The notes below the pieces were generated by a model that saw only the letters and a program-made list of their open reading frames with translations, did not search any database and was not told the origin of the DNA. From positions 35,291,747 to 35,355,746 of the forward strand of contig CM068370.1 in NCBI GenBank assembly GCA_034769895.1: 64,000 nucleotides of DNA, given 5' to 3'. Position numbers and translations under genes: made by a program. This document shows positions 45,611-57,144 of the stretch, one piece after another. How positions within the stretch are numbered: position 1 is the first letter of the stretch; every line of letters begins with the position of its first letter. The DNA comes from Magicicada septendecula. Taxonomy: Eukaryota > Arthropoda > Insecta > Hemiptera > Cicadidae.

Positions 45611-46870
45611 TAAACTACCCCTTTCTCTAAACCGATCTTCAACAAAATCAATAGACCTTCAGTCTTCTACAATGCAGGGATGCATGCAAAAAATATTCGA
45701 TTCTGTTTGAATGTGCGGCAGTTATCGTTCGTCATGGAAACATTTTTCTTGTTACAACAAAATGATGCCGGTAAACTACCCCTTTTCCTTAACCGATCTT
45801 CAACAAAATCAACAGACCTTGAGTTCTCTTTAATTCAAAAAGGTATGCAAAAACGTAGTTGATTCTGTTTGAATTTACGGCAGTTATCGTTCGTTACATA
45901 AAACATTACCCTTGTTAAAACATAAAATATTGCAGGTAAACTACCCCTTTCCCTTAACCTATCTTCACCAACACCAATAGGTCTTGAGAACTCTACAATA
46001 CAGGGCAGTATGCAAAACATTATTTGATTCTGTTTGAATTTGCGGCTGTTATCGTTTGGCATAGAAAAAAATTACCCTTGATAAAAATGTTGCCGGTAAA
46101 CTACCCCTTTCCGTTAACCGATCTTCACCAAAACCAACAGGTCTTGAGAACTCTACAATTCAGGGCTGGATGCAAAACATTATTTGATTCTGTTTGAATT
46201 TGCGGCTGTTATCGTTTGCCATAGAAATTGCCCATGTTAAAATATAAAACGTTGCCGGTAAACTACCCCTTCCCCTTAACCGATCTTCAACAAAATCAAC
46301 AGACCTTGCGTTCTGTATAATTCAAAAAGGTATGCAAAAGAGTAGTTGATTCTGTTCGAATTTCCGCAGTTATCGTTCGTCACAGAAAAAATAACCTTGT
46401 TATCACATAAAATGTTGCTGATAAACTACCCTATTCCCTTAACCGATCTTCAGCAAAACCAACAGGTCTTGAGAACTCTACAATTCAGGGCTGTATGCAA
46501 AACATTATTTGATTCTGTTTGAATTTGAGGCTGTTATCGTTTACCATAGAAAAAATTACCCTTGATAATAAAACGTTGCTGGTAAACTACCCCTTTCCCT
46601 TAACTGATCTTCACCAAAAACAACAGGTCTTGAGTACTCTACAAATCAGGGCTGTATGCAAAGAATTATTTGATTCTGTTTGATTATGCGGCTGTTATCG
46701 TTTGCCATAAAAAATACCCTTGTTAAAACATAAAACGTTTCTGGTAAACTACCCCTTTCCCTTAACCGATCTTCACCAAAACCGATCGGTCTTGAGAACT
46801 CTACAATTTAGGGCTGTATGCAAATAATCATTTGATTCTGTTTCACTTTGCGGCTGTTATCGTTTGCCAT
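45611..46870. repeat. minisatellite, eight units of about 160 bases
   Basis: Units begin TAAACTACCCCTTTCCCTTA near 45611, 45772, 45937, 46097, 46259, 46431, 46583 and 46744, each with CCGATCTTCA, CTTGAGAACTCTACAATTCA and GATTCTGTTTGAATTTGCGG. Neighbouring units fall into two subtypes (CTTGAGAACTC and CTTGAGTTCTC). Confidence 0.9.
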
Positions 46871-47122
46871 AGAAAAAAATCTAAGACACAGACACATAGA
46901 CACACAGACTGACACACACACAGACACTTTTCGAAAAATGACTTTTTTTCATGTTTTGAGTGTAGTACAATCAGAATCTGCAATAATCTTGAACACGATT
47001 TTTTTTTGCCATCACCATACTTCCATTTCCTTAAGGAACATGGAAGTAAGAAGATACTTTTGTTTAGTAATAAACTCAATAAGTTGAAAATTGATATAAA
47101 AAAACTTATAGGCCTACATAGC

Positions 47123-48790
47123 CTACTCTAGGGCATCTTCTTGATTTGTCAGACCAGGCTCAAGTACTTTTTCTTTAATGTAGTTGTAGAACTCAACTTC
47201 ATTCGGAGTTAGGTAACTGTACAGTTTTTTTTTGTCATTCAATTTATCTCTCTTGATAGGAACTGAAATGATGCCATTGTAAATCCTGTTTGTAGGCAAA
47301 TCAGGTTTTGGCATATCTGGCTGTGTAAAAGAATAATCCCCTTTAAGTAAATGAAATGAAGTCCATACATTACTGCCGGACGTTTGAGAAACTTGAACAC
47401 TGTTACTTCCTTTGGTGTACATAAACCTGTTATACTTGGTCACAGCAAAACTTTCGCCTTTGGATTTAAGAGTTTTTTTAAAAAAAGGCACAAAATGTTG
47501 TGCAATGTCAAAAAACTGAATATCTGTGAACACAGTAATATTGTTGTTTTCCCCAAAATGTGATATCCACTCCCCAGGAACACCTACTCTTTCTTTCAGC
47601 TTTTTAAGCCTACCGAGCTTTGCGAAATCCCTATCGCATGGAAGGAATGAGTGCCCTCGAGTAGGGAAACAATGTTGAACAGTTTTAAATCTTGACGTGT
47701 TAACTAGTGTCATTAGATATCGCACCATTGCATAGTTCCTGTTTTGTCCTGTAAATCCATCACTAAACAGCCGAAGATTTGTACGCTGAGCCCCTACTTT
47801 ATTCTGTATAAAGTGGTTTAAACTAGATATGACCTCGTTCGCACCATGTCCTGCGTCACATTCGGACCACATGTAAAAATAGGCTTGATCACCCCCTTGG
47901 TAGTAATGGTGGAGTCCAAAGGTGTACAGCCATAACTGTCTAAGGTAAAATACCTCATTCACAGGCAAATGAGCTACTGCTACATGCTGCATGAAATCAA
48001 AAACTAAACACTCAACTGTTGGATCTTTTTTAAAAGTTTCCTGTGTTTTTTTAAGTTACTGTAAAAGGCAGTGGCCATTACTTTATGAAGCCTTAGGCGA
48101 TTCTCAGTAGTTTTAGTTTCTTGTTGGTTCATTTTGGTTTTGAGCTTACACTTAAGTTCTTCGCAAAGATTACAAACATCGGTCTTGGGCCTACCAAATT
48201 TTAAATTGAAATGTTCAATATAGTAGTTTCTATAAACATGTATGGCCACACAACAACATTTATCTTGATCGGTACCTTTTTTTACTTGTTCAAAACAGCA
48301 TGGAAAATGTTTTTCCAAAAAGAGGTTGTGCATTTTAGCAACACTCAACTCGCTGGAGAGATAGTATGTGACTTTAGAGCTGTAATGTGTCTGGTATGTG
48401 GGAAAACTTTTAATATGACTTTTAATTAAATCGAGTTTTTCTTCACTATATGCATTAGGCCTATTGTGATGCTTGCCTCGACCATCCGTAGGCTCAGCAT
48501 CCTTCGATTTTAAATTTGCCAATCGTTTGATTCTTCCTTCCTTTGCATCATGGAGGCTACAGTATGCTTTGTGACAAACACTTACCTCTTCAACTCCTTT
48601 ACTTATAAAATAGTAATAAGATGCTGACTTATGGGTGACAGCGTGTGGCCGCTTCCTTTTGACAGGTAACGTACGTATGCCACCTTGAAGATAAACGTCT
48701 TCAGCCAAATTTGAACCCAAACCATTGAACTTTTTAAGAACCGTTTGCCTATTTCTCTCAGTAAGTTTGTCGAAGCATTTTTTTTTGCAT
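47123..48790 (-). pseudogene. transposase-like gene exon 2, single frameshift in an A run
   Basis: Starts after a TGTTTCAG acceptor with CKKKCFDKLTERNRQTVLKK. It has further Cys/His features (VSVCHKAYCSLH; KTDVCNLCEELKCK), then FDFMQHVAVAHLPVNEVFYL, FYMWSECDAGHGANEVISSL, LRLFSDGFTGQNRNYAMVRY and FPTRGHSFLPCDRDFAKL. FDFMQ, WSECxAxxGxxE, FSDGxxGQNRN and RGHSxLPCDRxF are strongly conserved-looking blocks with acidic residues spaced like an RNase H-fold DDE/DDD transposase. I know similar insect proteins only as uncharacterised. The frame breaks once near 48050 in a run of seven A (eight would restore it). TAG at 47125-47123. Confidence 0.7.
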
Positions 48791-48961
48791 CTGAAACAAT
48801 CGAATACAGGCTTTATGAGTTTTCAAATAAACCAAGTAGGATCGTTAACCTCCACCCCAAACACAACAAAATTCATATTTGTTTATTTTAACATTGTTTA
48901 GTTCATAGTAATGCAGTTTCCCCAAGTCGAATTTTATTGAATATAAAAATAGTAAACTTAC

Positions 48962-49149
48962 CCACAATCTGGTCCTGTTGATCTTTTAGGAACCAGTTGT
49001 CCTTTCTATCCAACATGCTCTTCTCCTTTAGCCATTTTAGCTGGTATTTCATTCCTTTTCCATTTTTCTAGGTTTCTTTTTCTTCTTTTATTGAATGACT
49101 CATTATTGGAAGACTCAGCAGAACTTTCACTTGATTCACTTTCACTCAT
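48962..49149 (-). pseudogene. transposase-like gene exon 1, with premature stop
   Basis: ATG at 49149-49147 followed by a serine/glutamate-rich start (MSESESSESSAESSNNESFN), a basic run (KRRKRNLEKWKRNE) and AKMAKGEEHVG, then a TAG, then KGQLVPKRSTGPDCG up to a GTAAGT donor. The TAG at codon 49 breaks an otherwise continuous frame. Splicing to 48790 gives DCGCKKKCFDKLTERNRQ, a cysteine-rich motif. Confidence 0.65.
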
Positions 49150-49159
49150 ATTAAACTAC

Positions 49160-51590
49160 TTTTAAGCACACGAGATTAAACAATCATAATATTTTAAACA
49201 TAGGCTACACATTCACAGAGAAGAGGTTAGAATGGTTTGTAAACAAACTAACAGAAACAGCAGTCAGCTGGCTCTCAGCTGACAAGAACATGGCTACCAA
49301 CCTCATGGGAAGAAATGCCCATGTACGTTGTACTTGGGCAGCTCTTCACTTGAGGTTGATTTTATTTCTCATTTAAAACCAGTCAAACATTTTGTACTTG
49401 GGTTACTTTTGCCTTCACAATATCCACCTTTGGTTGTAGAACGAAATGGTGGTCTTAACTCAATTTCGACAAAAATGTCACTTAGGCAGTTCTTGAATTG
49501 ACCCATTCAATTGATCATTTTAAAATGTAAATAAGAATGTACTTGCTGTAGCCAAGAAAAACTTACATCTACATAGGAATGTGGAAAGTATTATTACAGC
49601 ATACTGAAAGTTTTTTAAACTATAAAAGGTATAAGAATATATAGTGTGACTAATTAGGTTTAATTAATAAATATAAAATTATAAAAGATATAAGAAAATT
49701 TGTAATATAAATGAATTCTATCTTGAGGAACACTAGGCATTATAAGACCTACAGTGTAAACAAAAGATTTTGTATAAATTAATAATATTATTATGAACCA
49801 TTAATAACTAAATATATAATGGTTAACAAGAATTTATTTGTACAACTACAGTAATAAATTAGGTATAAGAAAAAATTACTGTAAACCTAATTTATTGAAG
49901 TAGTCAAAATTTTATAAAAATGTAACTTTGGAACTAATGAATAGAAACTGATAATATAACATATCAAAATAATCAGTGAGAAAAGATCTGTTCAATGGTA
50001 TTAATAACTTCAAGCTAGTTGGATACATAGTACAAGAAAATTAGATCAGTTTTAAATAATTTTGTAAATTTTAATCTTAAAAAAAATGATGTTATCACTA
50101 ACAATATTTTGAAATAACCAATGGAAATTTTACACTTTTGTCTCTTGACAACCCAATATTTGAACAAAAATTATTTAGTCCTTTGTTAGATTTCATAGTG
50201 TACACTTGAATAAAAATTGTAATCCTCTCAAGGAAGAAATTGAACTGAAATAAAACCTAAGATAAGTTAAATGAAGGAAGAACTAATGAAGATTTATTGA
50301 GAAGATTATAATAAATCAGATTAGGAGAGAAGAAACATTTAAAGTGATTAAAAAAGGGTTTAGAATAAATAGAAAGGAAAGTATTGTGGACAGGTATTAA
50401 ATTTAGAAAAACGATTAAATGACAGTTACCTACAATTCACTATTATACTTTCTACACACTTAAACAATATTGAATACACTTTCACTGAAATAATACACTT
50501 AAATGTTATAATTGTTTCATTAATGAACTATATTTGTTTTGTATTTTGAGAATTATTAGAGGAAATTCATTTTATGAAACCTAAATAACCTTAAACTGAC
50601 ACTATTAACTTATTAACCATTTAAAACACTATACAGTATATTATTTACTGTTGTATAATATTTTAATTGATTTATATTTGTGAGGTTTTGTACTTCATAA
50701 GTGATATTTTCGTTAATTGTTAGTAGTCTAAAAGAATCCACGACATTAAAATAATAACCAATTTTGATGTCAACATAAAGCCTGATTTAAGAAGTCACAC
50801 CAACCGCTGAGCGAAAAAATATCATTAGCCTGATCAACTGTATTTATAATAAAGATTATTTAATTTGAATAAAAGAAAAATAGAAGGAAATTAAAGCAAA
50901 TAAAAAAGTATTGATTAATATAATTTGTATGGATAATTATTCCTTTTAATTATTAACAATTTTATTATATAACGAATGTTAGTTTTTTATTAACCAGAGA
51001 AGAAAAGTTGCAAGCCTTAAATTTTGGCACTAGACTTGCATTTGAACAACTAACACGGTAAATTTCCAATAAATACAAGGAAAAGAAGAAAGATACTATT
51101 TCATGATTTTTTAATTGTTTATTTTAAAACAATTCGGCTTAACACCTGAAAATTAATTTCTAATAATCATTTATTTTGAAGAAACAAAAAATATCCAAAC
51201 CAAAAAGCAATACAAATACAAGAGGAAAAATCTTGACTAGTTACAGAATTGACACACAAAAGTGAGACATAAAAGAAATTTAAACAGTCCTTTATTTTAA
51301 AAAGAAAACATATTTTTTTGAAAACAATAAAAAGCTTTAAATATTAGAGGGCATAATAATGGACTTTACATAAATGGCACCAACAACTTGGGGCAAAAAG
51401 AAACACTCAAAAGAAAAGGGCAAAAGTCACGTCATATTACACTATATATTTTCAGAATAATTTACAAACACCATAAACACAGCTTAATATTAGGCCAACT
51501 AAAAGTTGTCAATAGTTATGTCTTCATGTCGAGACCCACTCCGTGTGTTATTTGGAATGGGATAATTGCTCTTATCTTAGTAGAAACATT
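49160..51590. other. AT-rich right part of the 7.5-kb transposon
   Basis: No gene or repeat recognised; unusually low GC even for this window. Confidence 0.5.
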
Positions 51591-51641
51591 CAGACGTTGA
51601 ACCCCCAACTGTCAGAACCACGAGCCGCCACTGCCTACAGA

Positions 51642-51906
51642 TTGTTTATCCACTAGACTAGACCTTAAGATCACGTGGTCGATGAGCCGCGTTCTGTGGG
51701 ATGTCGAGGCTGGAACAGACAGTATTCACAAGGAGCTCGAGTCACAACCTAACGTAAACCTGGGGCCAAACCACAGTGCAATCGAGGAGGGTGTAGCTAA
51801 AATCTTGATCGTCGATTGTTGCCTAAACCGCGGCTCTGCGGCTTCCACTACGGTTTATCTATGGAATCGTAATGTCCTGCTGGACGAGCGACATGCTACG
51901 TCAGCC
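51642..51906. other. GC-richer unique flank, interrupted by two transposons
   Basis: 43880-44119, 51642-51914 and 52629-52950 join into one continuous stretch if the 7.5-kb transposon and the hAT element are removed. Composition differs from the surroundings; identity unknown, perhaps an old LINE. Confidence 0.4.
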
Positions 51907-51914
51907 TGCGTATC

Positions 51915-52620
51915 CAGTGCCGGATTTACCACTAGGCCGATTAGGGCCACGCGCTCAGAGGGTGCCGCAAGATACAGATTTTTTTTTTAAAAGGAGTATT
52001 TTTATAAAAGTAGGGTGTACTTTTATTTATTTAAGTATGATTTTGAAATCAAATTACAGTTCTTATTTAAATATTGTGCACTTATTTTTAAGACGTTGGC
52101 ATCCTTAAAAACTAATCTGTGCATGCGAATTTTGAACGTCCGCTATATTGCCCCCGAATTTACACGACCGTCGTACCACCCTTGTTTGTTATCATGGTGT
52201 ATCTGCGTTGTGACTGAAGGGTTTGCGATTTGAGTTTACGTTTTCATTTTGGTTTGAATGTAATGAAGGTGTTTAGCTTTGTGTGATGGGCAGCGTGTTG
52301 TTTCGTTGATATTTATTAGTGCGAAAATTTATGAACATAGAACTGAATCCGTACACTAAACGTAATTTACATATATTAACGTATATTACATACATATTAA
52401 ATTTCTGGATAAGCTTAGTTAAGCTACTCTACTTAAAAAATGAATTATCTCAATTCTTTTGCATGGTTCTTAATATTTTGAAAAACTTTGCTAAATGAAA
52501 GCACGCTTTTTTATAGTAGTTTGCTGGTTTTAAATTTGATAGTATTAATCTGACATCAAATTACTTCTGCTATACATATATTACTTCAGACCGGGGGGGG
52601 GGGGGTTAAATCCGGCACTG
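51915..52620. mobile_element. hAT-type non-autonomous element
   Basis: Starts CAGTGCCGGATTTA and ends TAAATCCGGCACTG (perfect 14-base inverted repeats). TGCGTATC before and TGCGTACC after form a 7-of-8 target duplication. A run of 14 G lies 17 bases inside the right end. No transposase. Confidence 0.8.
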
Positions 52621-52950
52621 TGCGTACCGTGTGTGACTGGGCGAGTGGATGTGATGTTACATGCACAACCGCTGGAACCGTAGTTGAGTTGCCATGGTTG
52701 GGACCTCGACTTTCACGGGAAAACGGATTATCCACGAGGGCCTAAAATTATTGGGTGGAAAGCCGTGGCCGGCTTAGGGGCGATGCCGAGACGGGATGTA
52801 ATGTCGAGGCACAGCGTACCTGTAATGTACGGAACCCAAGCCTGCAATAGGCGACCCTGCAGAATCTGGTTGGTTCCATCTAGTAAAGCCAGGAGTTATA
52901 ATGTTATGCCGAGGAGGCAGTTTGATTTCATTTTTCTAGTTGATTGATAG

Positions 52951-53015
<65 letters not shown>

Positions 53016-53740
53016 TTCACAGATTAAACCAAGGGTGGTTTGTTCCAGTATCACATAGGCAAAGATTAGAGCTGGTCACTCCAGCGCTTCCTCGGACGTA
53101 CCACACCTTTCCGTTCCCTCAGTTTATAGTTCAGAGTTGTTTGGGGATGCGGCAGTCATCCATTCGGCAAAGATGTTCCCACCAATTCAGCCGATACTGG
53201 GCGATCCTGTCGATTATACACATAATATTCAGTTCCTGCCGTATATCTGTGTTTCTTCTATGATCATGGAGAGTGTACCCTGCCTGCGCCTGAGAAATCT
53301 CATTTCAGCCGGTTGGATGCGATTGGCCTGGCCTTTCGTTTGAAGTCCAATTCTCAGACCCATAAAGAAGTGTGGGAAGAGCCATCACTTTGTAGGAAGC
53401 ATGTTCCTTTACTTGCTGACTTAAGGGTTCGCCTAATGGTCCCGCACATAAGGTTGAACTTGTGCAACTTATTTACAACGTCGTTGCATGCATTATAAGG
53501 GACACCGTAGTCAAGGTATTCAAAACTCCTAACTTGTTCCAGGACAGTACCATCTATAACAATTTTTGCCCGTACAGGATCAGTTCCACGAAAAGCCATC
53601 ACCTTGGTACTACGTGTGGATATCTACAATCCAGAGTCTTTGGAGATTCGATTTAACAAATGTATACACATCTGCAATATGTTTTTGTGGGTTGATAATG
53701 CTGTTGATAAATCATCTCGGCCGCTTGGGATGACCAAGAA
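52951..53740 (-). mobile_element. LINE 3' end with ATG-repeat tail
   Basis: Minus strand 53602-53354 encodes MAFRGTDPVRAKIVIDGTVL, EQVRSFEYLDYGVPYN and FNLMCGTIRRTL; further on, in another frame, DRIAQYRLNWWEHLCRM-like residues near 53220. The 3' end is about 20 TCA (TGA in sense) units at 52952-53013. Same family as 27560-27885. Confidence 0.75.
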
Positions 53741-53759
53741 AGCATAAGGTTTAGTATCA

Positions 53760-54465
53760 GGTAATTTGCTTAACACATTAAGTACAGAAGAAGTAGAAGA
53801 AAATAAAAAGGAAAAGAAGAAGAAGGTATAGAAGAAAGTGTAAAATAATGTTTTATGACTTAAGGTTAAGAAATTTGCACGTATTACTTTCCAGTTTAGG
53901 TGTATATAGAAAATCGTGCAATTAAATAGTTTTATTGTCTGACGTAAAATACAAACACTTTTGTTTTATGATTATATATTTTATTACTTTATAACTTTAT
54001 GACACCAGCTTTCAGCGTATTCTTAGAGAAAAGGAAACGGGTAGTAGAAAGTGAAAACAGCTGTTTTAAAAGTTTCTCCGTCACATCGTCACTAAGGAAA
54101 ATGGTTAAAACAAACGTTTATACGATTATTTGATAGGCGCAGCTCGCTGAATAAATAAGCAAAGTACTAGTTTCACCATCATAGATTTTTTGTTCTACGA
54201 TTAGATGAATTTTCTTGTAACTCACACGAAATCGTTTGAGATGCTTGACTATCATTTACTTGACTACGGATGGTGATTGTAAAGATCTACGGATACCTGA
54301 GTGATCCAGTGCCAACCAGCAATCTAACAGAAATCTTCAATCGGATGCAAGTTGCCTGTTCAGTATTTCAGACCGCAGTACGTAGCAGAAGTGCTTAAGC
54401 ACGTTTCTGACGTAGACTGCGTGGGGTAACGAAGTTAGTTAAAGGAGGTGTAAGAAAATAGAATC
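53760..54465. other. intergenic sequence, nothing recognised
   Basis: AT-rich, no coding-like frame. Confidence 0.4.
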
Positions 54466-54469
54466 TTAT

Positions 54470-54565
54470 CTGCTTACATATATTACTTCAGTCACAGCGG
54501 GGGGGGGGTGTTAAATCCGGCACTGTGCGTACCGTGTATGACTGGGTGAGTGGATGTGATGAAAC
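54470..54565. repeat. copy of a hAT right end plus its flank
   Basis: Nearly identical to 52570-52655: TACATATATTACTTCAG, G run, TTAAATCCGGCACTG, then the outside flank TGCGTACCGTGT and GAGTGGATGTGATG. Because flank and element are copied together, this is a segmental copy, not a second insertion. Confidence 0.7.
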
Positions 54566-54680
54566 ACATTACGCAACAAAGAAGGTTTTCTTAAAACCTT
54601 TATTACAGACTCCATTTTTAGTTTAAACGGCAATGCGTAGAGAAATAGAGCAGCGAGATTTAGATATACCGTTCAATTTT

Positions 54681-55534
54681 TAGTGGTGTATCTAGAATTT
54701 GGTCTTGTGTGGGGGGGGGGGTTCGTCAAGTCGGGTTCATACAAAAGGAAAAACAAGTTAAGACTAATCAACATTACTATCCATAAAGTGGCTGAAATAT
54801 ATCAAAATATAGAAAATATACAGAAACAATGAGAAAAAGAAGACTATTATTTTTCGGACAGTTATATAGAATGGACGACAATAGGTTAACAAAGCAGATC
54901 TTCAAATATCTGTGGGGGAAGAAATCAACATCAAGTTACATTGAAGAAGTCCAAAAGGATTTATAAAAAAATAATATACTCGTAGAAGAAGGAACTGAAA
55001 CATACGGTTTTCGAGCAAAAGTGTTGAAAATGGAAGGAGTCCAGGGTAGAAGAGAGAAAAACGCAGATTCAAAGTGGACTGAAGAAGATAGGAAGAAGAG
55101 ACACAGTGAAAAAATGAAAGAATATTTGAGAAAAAGGAAAGAACAAAGGATAAAGAACTGAAATTGGCATGTGGTCCTTAGATGGCCGATACCAAAAAAA
55201 AAGTGGCTGAAAACGTGTGATAACATCGTGAACTTAGTCCCACCAAAGCAAACGGTAAGCGCCCACGCGTAAACACTATGAAAATACGCGTTATTAAAAC
55301 ATTGTTTCGAAGATACTGACTGAATAGATTTTCCTATATTTCGTCTTTGGAATGCTGTGCAATACACCTGTTTGTATATTTTAAAAATAGTAACTAGCTG
55401 AAAAAACACACCTGAAAAAATAATAATTGAGGCTAAAAATGACGAGATTAACTAATATCGTCAACTTCTTTCGACCATCTTTGGGGGGGGGGGAGCGTTC
55501 GCTCCCGTTTTTCCCCTTTTTAAATACGCCCCTG
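54681..55534. mobile_element. hAT-type element with nested LINE
   Basis: Exact 8-base duplication TCAATTTT (54673-54680 and 55535-55542). Ends TAGTGGTGTATCTAG and TAAATACGCCCCTG. Related to 26334-26782. Interrupted by the LINE at 54798-55199. Confidence 0.8.
54798..55199 (+). mobile_element. LINE 3' end (KTSEGWKLR family), copy 3, nested in hAT
   Basis: AAAGTGGCTGAAA at 54785-54797 and 55200-55212 is the target duplication and is hAT sequence. Encodes RLLFFGQLYRMDDNRLTKQI, FKYLWGKKSTSS and VLKMEGVQGRREKNAD in shifting frames; ends GATGGCCGATACC plus A run. Confidence 0.85.
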
Positions 55535-55884
55535 TCAATTTTAATACATCGCAGACACAAGGACATAGATAATACGAAACGTGCAGCAAAATCTGCGTCA
55601 CAAAGGACATAAATTCTGAATGATTGAGTAGGGCGTTGCTAAACGGAAGGTCAAAATCCCGTGTATTGATGGCCATTGTAGATCTTGCTTTTCAAGATTG
55701 CCTTTTTTTATAAAGGAGTTAGGAAAACCATGCAACTAATTTTTGTTGGTATCACAATGCTGAGTAGACTCCAGACGAATCATCGTGAACAGCAAGCCTG
55801 ACTGTTAGCAACTAGACAACGGTTTTAAGGTCAGAACATCTGTAAGGAACTGAAGATATCTAGAGACTGACCGAAAACGTACAT

Positions 55885-56740
55885 CTTCATTTTCTCCTTT
55901 TCAAGGATTAGGTTACGTAAACCTGTTCCGGCACCCATCTCATCCTCGGACGACCCACGTCTCTTCTACCAATGGCTTTATAGTTCAGTGCCGCTTTCGG
56001 TAACATATCCTCTGTTATCCTTTGCCGAATATCCCATCATTGTCTTCTCTAAATTGAAATAATTTCGTTTAAGTTCTTTACTTCAAGTTCTGCTCTGATA
56101 TCCTCATTCTTTATTCTATTTTGGAATGTATATTTTATATTTTCAAGAAACTGCATTTCAGTACTCTGAATCTTGCCGCATTCCATTTTTGTCATGACCC
56201 ACGCCTCACACGCATAAATCAACGTGGGTATTGCAATTGTCTTATAAACTTTAATCATTGTGCTGTGTCTTGTTTTGTTTATACAACTTCTTTGAATCGT
56301 ACCACAAATATTCTTAATTTTATTTATCTTCTCTCTTACCTCATATTCAGATTCATAACATACTGCATAGCCGAGATATTTGAAACGGCTAACTTGTTCT
56401 AAAGTGCTGTTGTTTATAACTACCTTAGTCCTCACTGGATGTATACCTTTAAAGGCCATTAAAGGCCTTTCTTACTGTTTTGGTCTTTCTTACTGAAATT
56501 GTCATTGAGTACTCTCTTGCCACTTCTTGTAATTGAAAAATAGATCTTTTTGTAAATCATTTTCATTTTCTTGAATAAGAACTATGTCATCCGCATATAG
56601 CAGAGAACCCATACAAATTGATTTGTTGAGCTGTATTCCCGAGGTCACTCTGGATTTCCATGCTCTCAGCATGTCGTCAATGTACATATTAAACAAGGTT
56701 AATAAATAAAGTATCCTTAAAGGAAGGTCATAATAATCCA
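55885..56740 (-). mobile_element. LINE reverse-transcriptase fragment with YADD box
   Basis: Minus strand 56741-56502 encodes MYIDDMLRAWKSRVTSGIQL and GSLLYADDIVLIQENENDLQ (catalytic YADD). 56459-56049 continues MAFKGIHPVRTKVVINNSTL, VSRFKYLGYAV, IKVYKTIAIPTLIYACEAWV. It holds more of the reverse transcriptase than the other copies of this LINE group. Frame-broken at about 56500 and after 56049. Confidence 0.75.
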
Positions 56741-57140
56741 CTGTAGAAAGTTAGATGCAATATCTATAAATGAAAAGGGTAGTTGAAGGGGGAGGGGATA
56801 CCTTTCTATAAATGAAAATGATAGTTGAAGGGTGAGGGGGTAATTTTTTATATGTGTATGTGTCTACGTTATCGGCCACAAAGAAGTAGTTTGTTGCTGA
56901 AATTTCTTCCCGGGGTGTTTGGCAGCAATCCAATGTTTTTTTCAAACCAGACGTTTTGGCAGTGCAATCGACTGCCATCATCAGTGAAAATCGAGTGCGC
57001 TAGCGTGAGGTGGTATTCGTCAGTGACCGCAGTACTGTGGTTAAGGCTGAAGAAGGTAGTTTCTATGGAAATATTTCATTTCGAAAATGATTTTAAATAT
57101 AAATTTTAGAATATGGAAGGCATGTGTGGTTCTCCATAAC
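56730..57140 (-). repeat. ribozyme-bearing repeat, inverted copy at 56.9 kb
   Basis: Inverse of 45117-45540. The motif at 56950-56984 reads CTGATGA, GGCAGT/ACTGCC hairpin, then AAAA for GAAA, CGTC; one invariant G is lost. Confidence 0.7.
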
Positions 57141-57144
57141 GATA

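Larger units (their letters stand above)
44120..51633 (-). mobile_element. 7.5-kb TIR DNA transposon, superfamily unassigned
   Basis: Ends begin CAGTGGCGGCTCGT (44120-44133) and finish with its exact inverse (51620-51633); similarity continues imperfectly for about 25 bases more (G/TTGAACCCCC). CCTACAG stands directly outside both ends (44112-44118 with one extra T; 51634-51640), a 7-8 base target duplication. Contents in order: ribozyme-bearing repeats (44686-45540), an eight-unit minisatellite (45611-46870), the two-exon transposase-like gene on the minus strand (47123-49149), and 2.4 kb of AT-rich sequence with no gene. Confidence 0.75.

Noticed and set aside
45611-46870. CRISPR array or satellite centromere repeat
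   Set aside because: Units are about 160 bases with no spacer/repeat division, located inside a transposon; CRISPR does not apply to this eukaryotic sequence.
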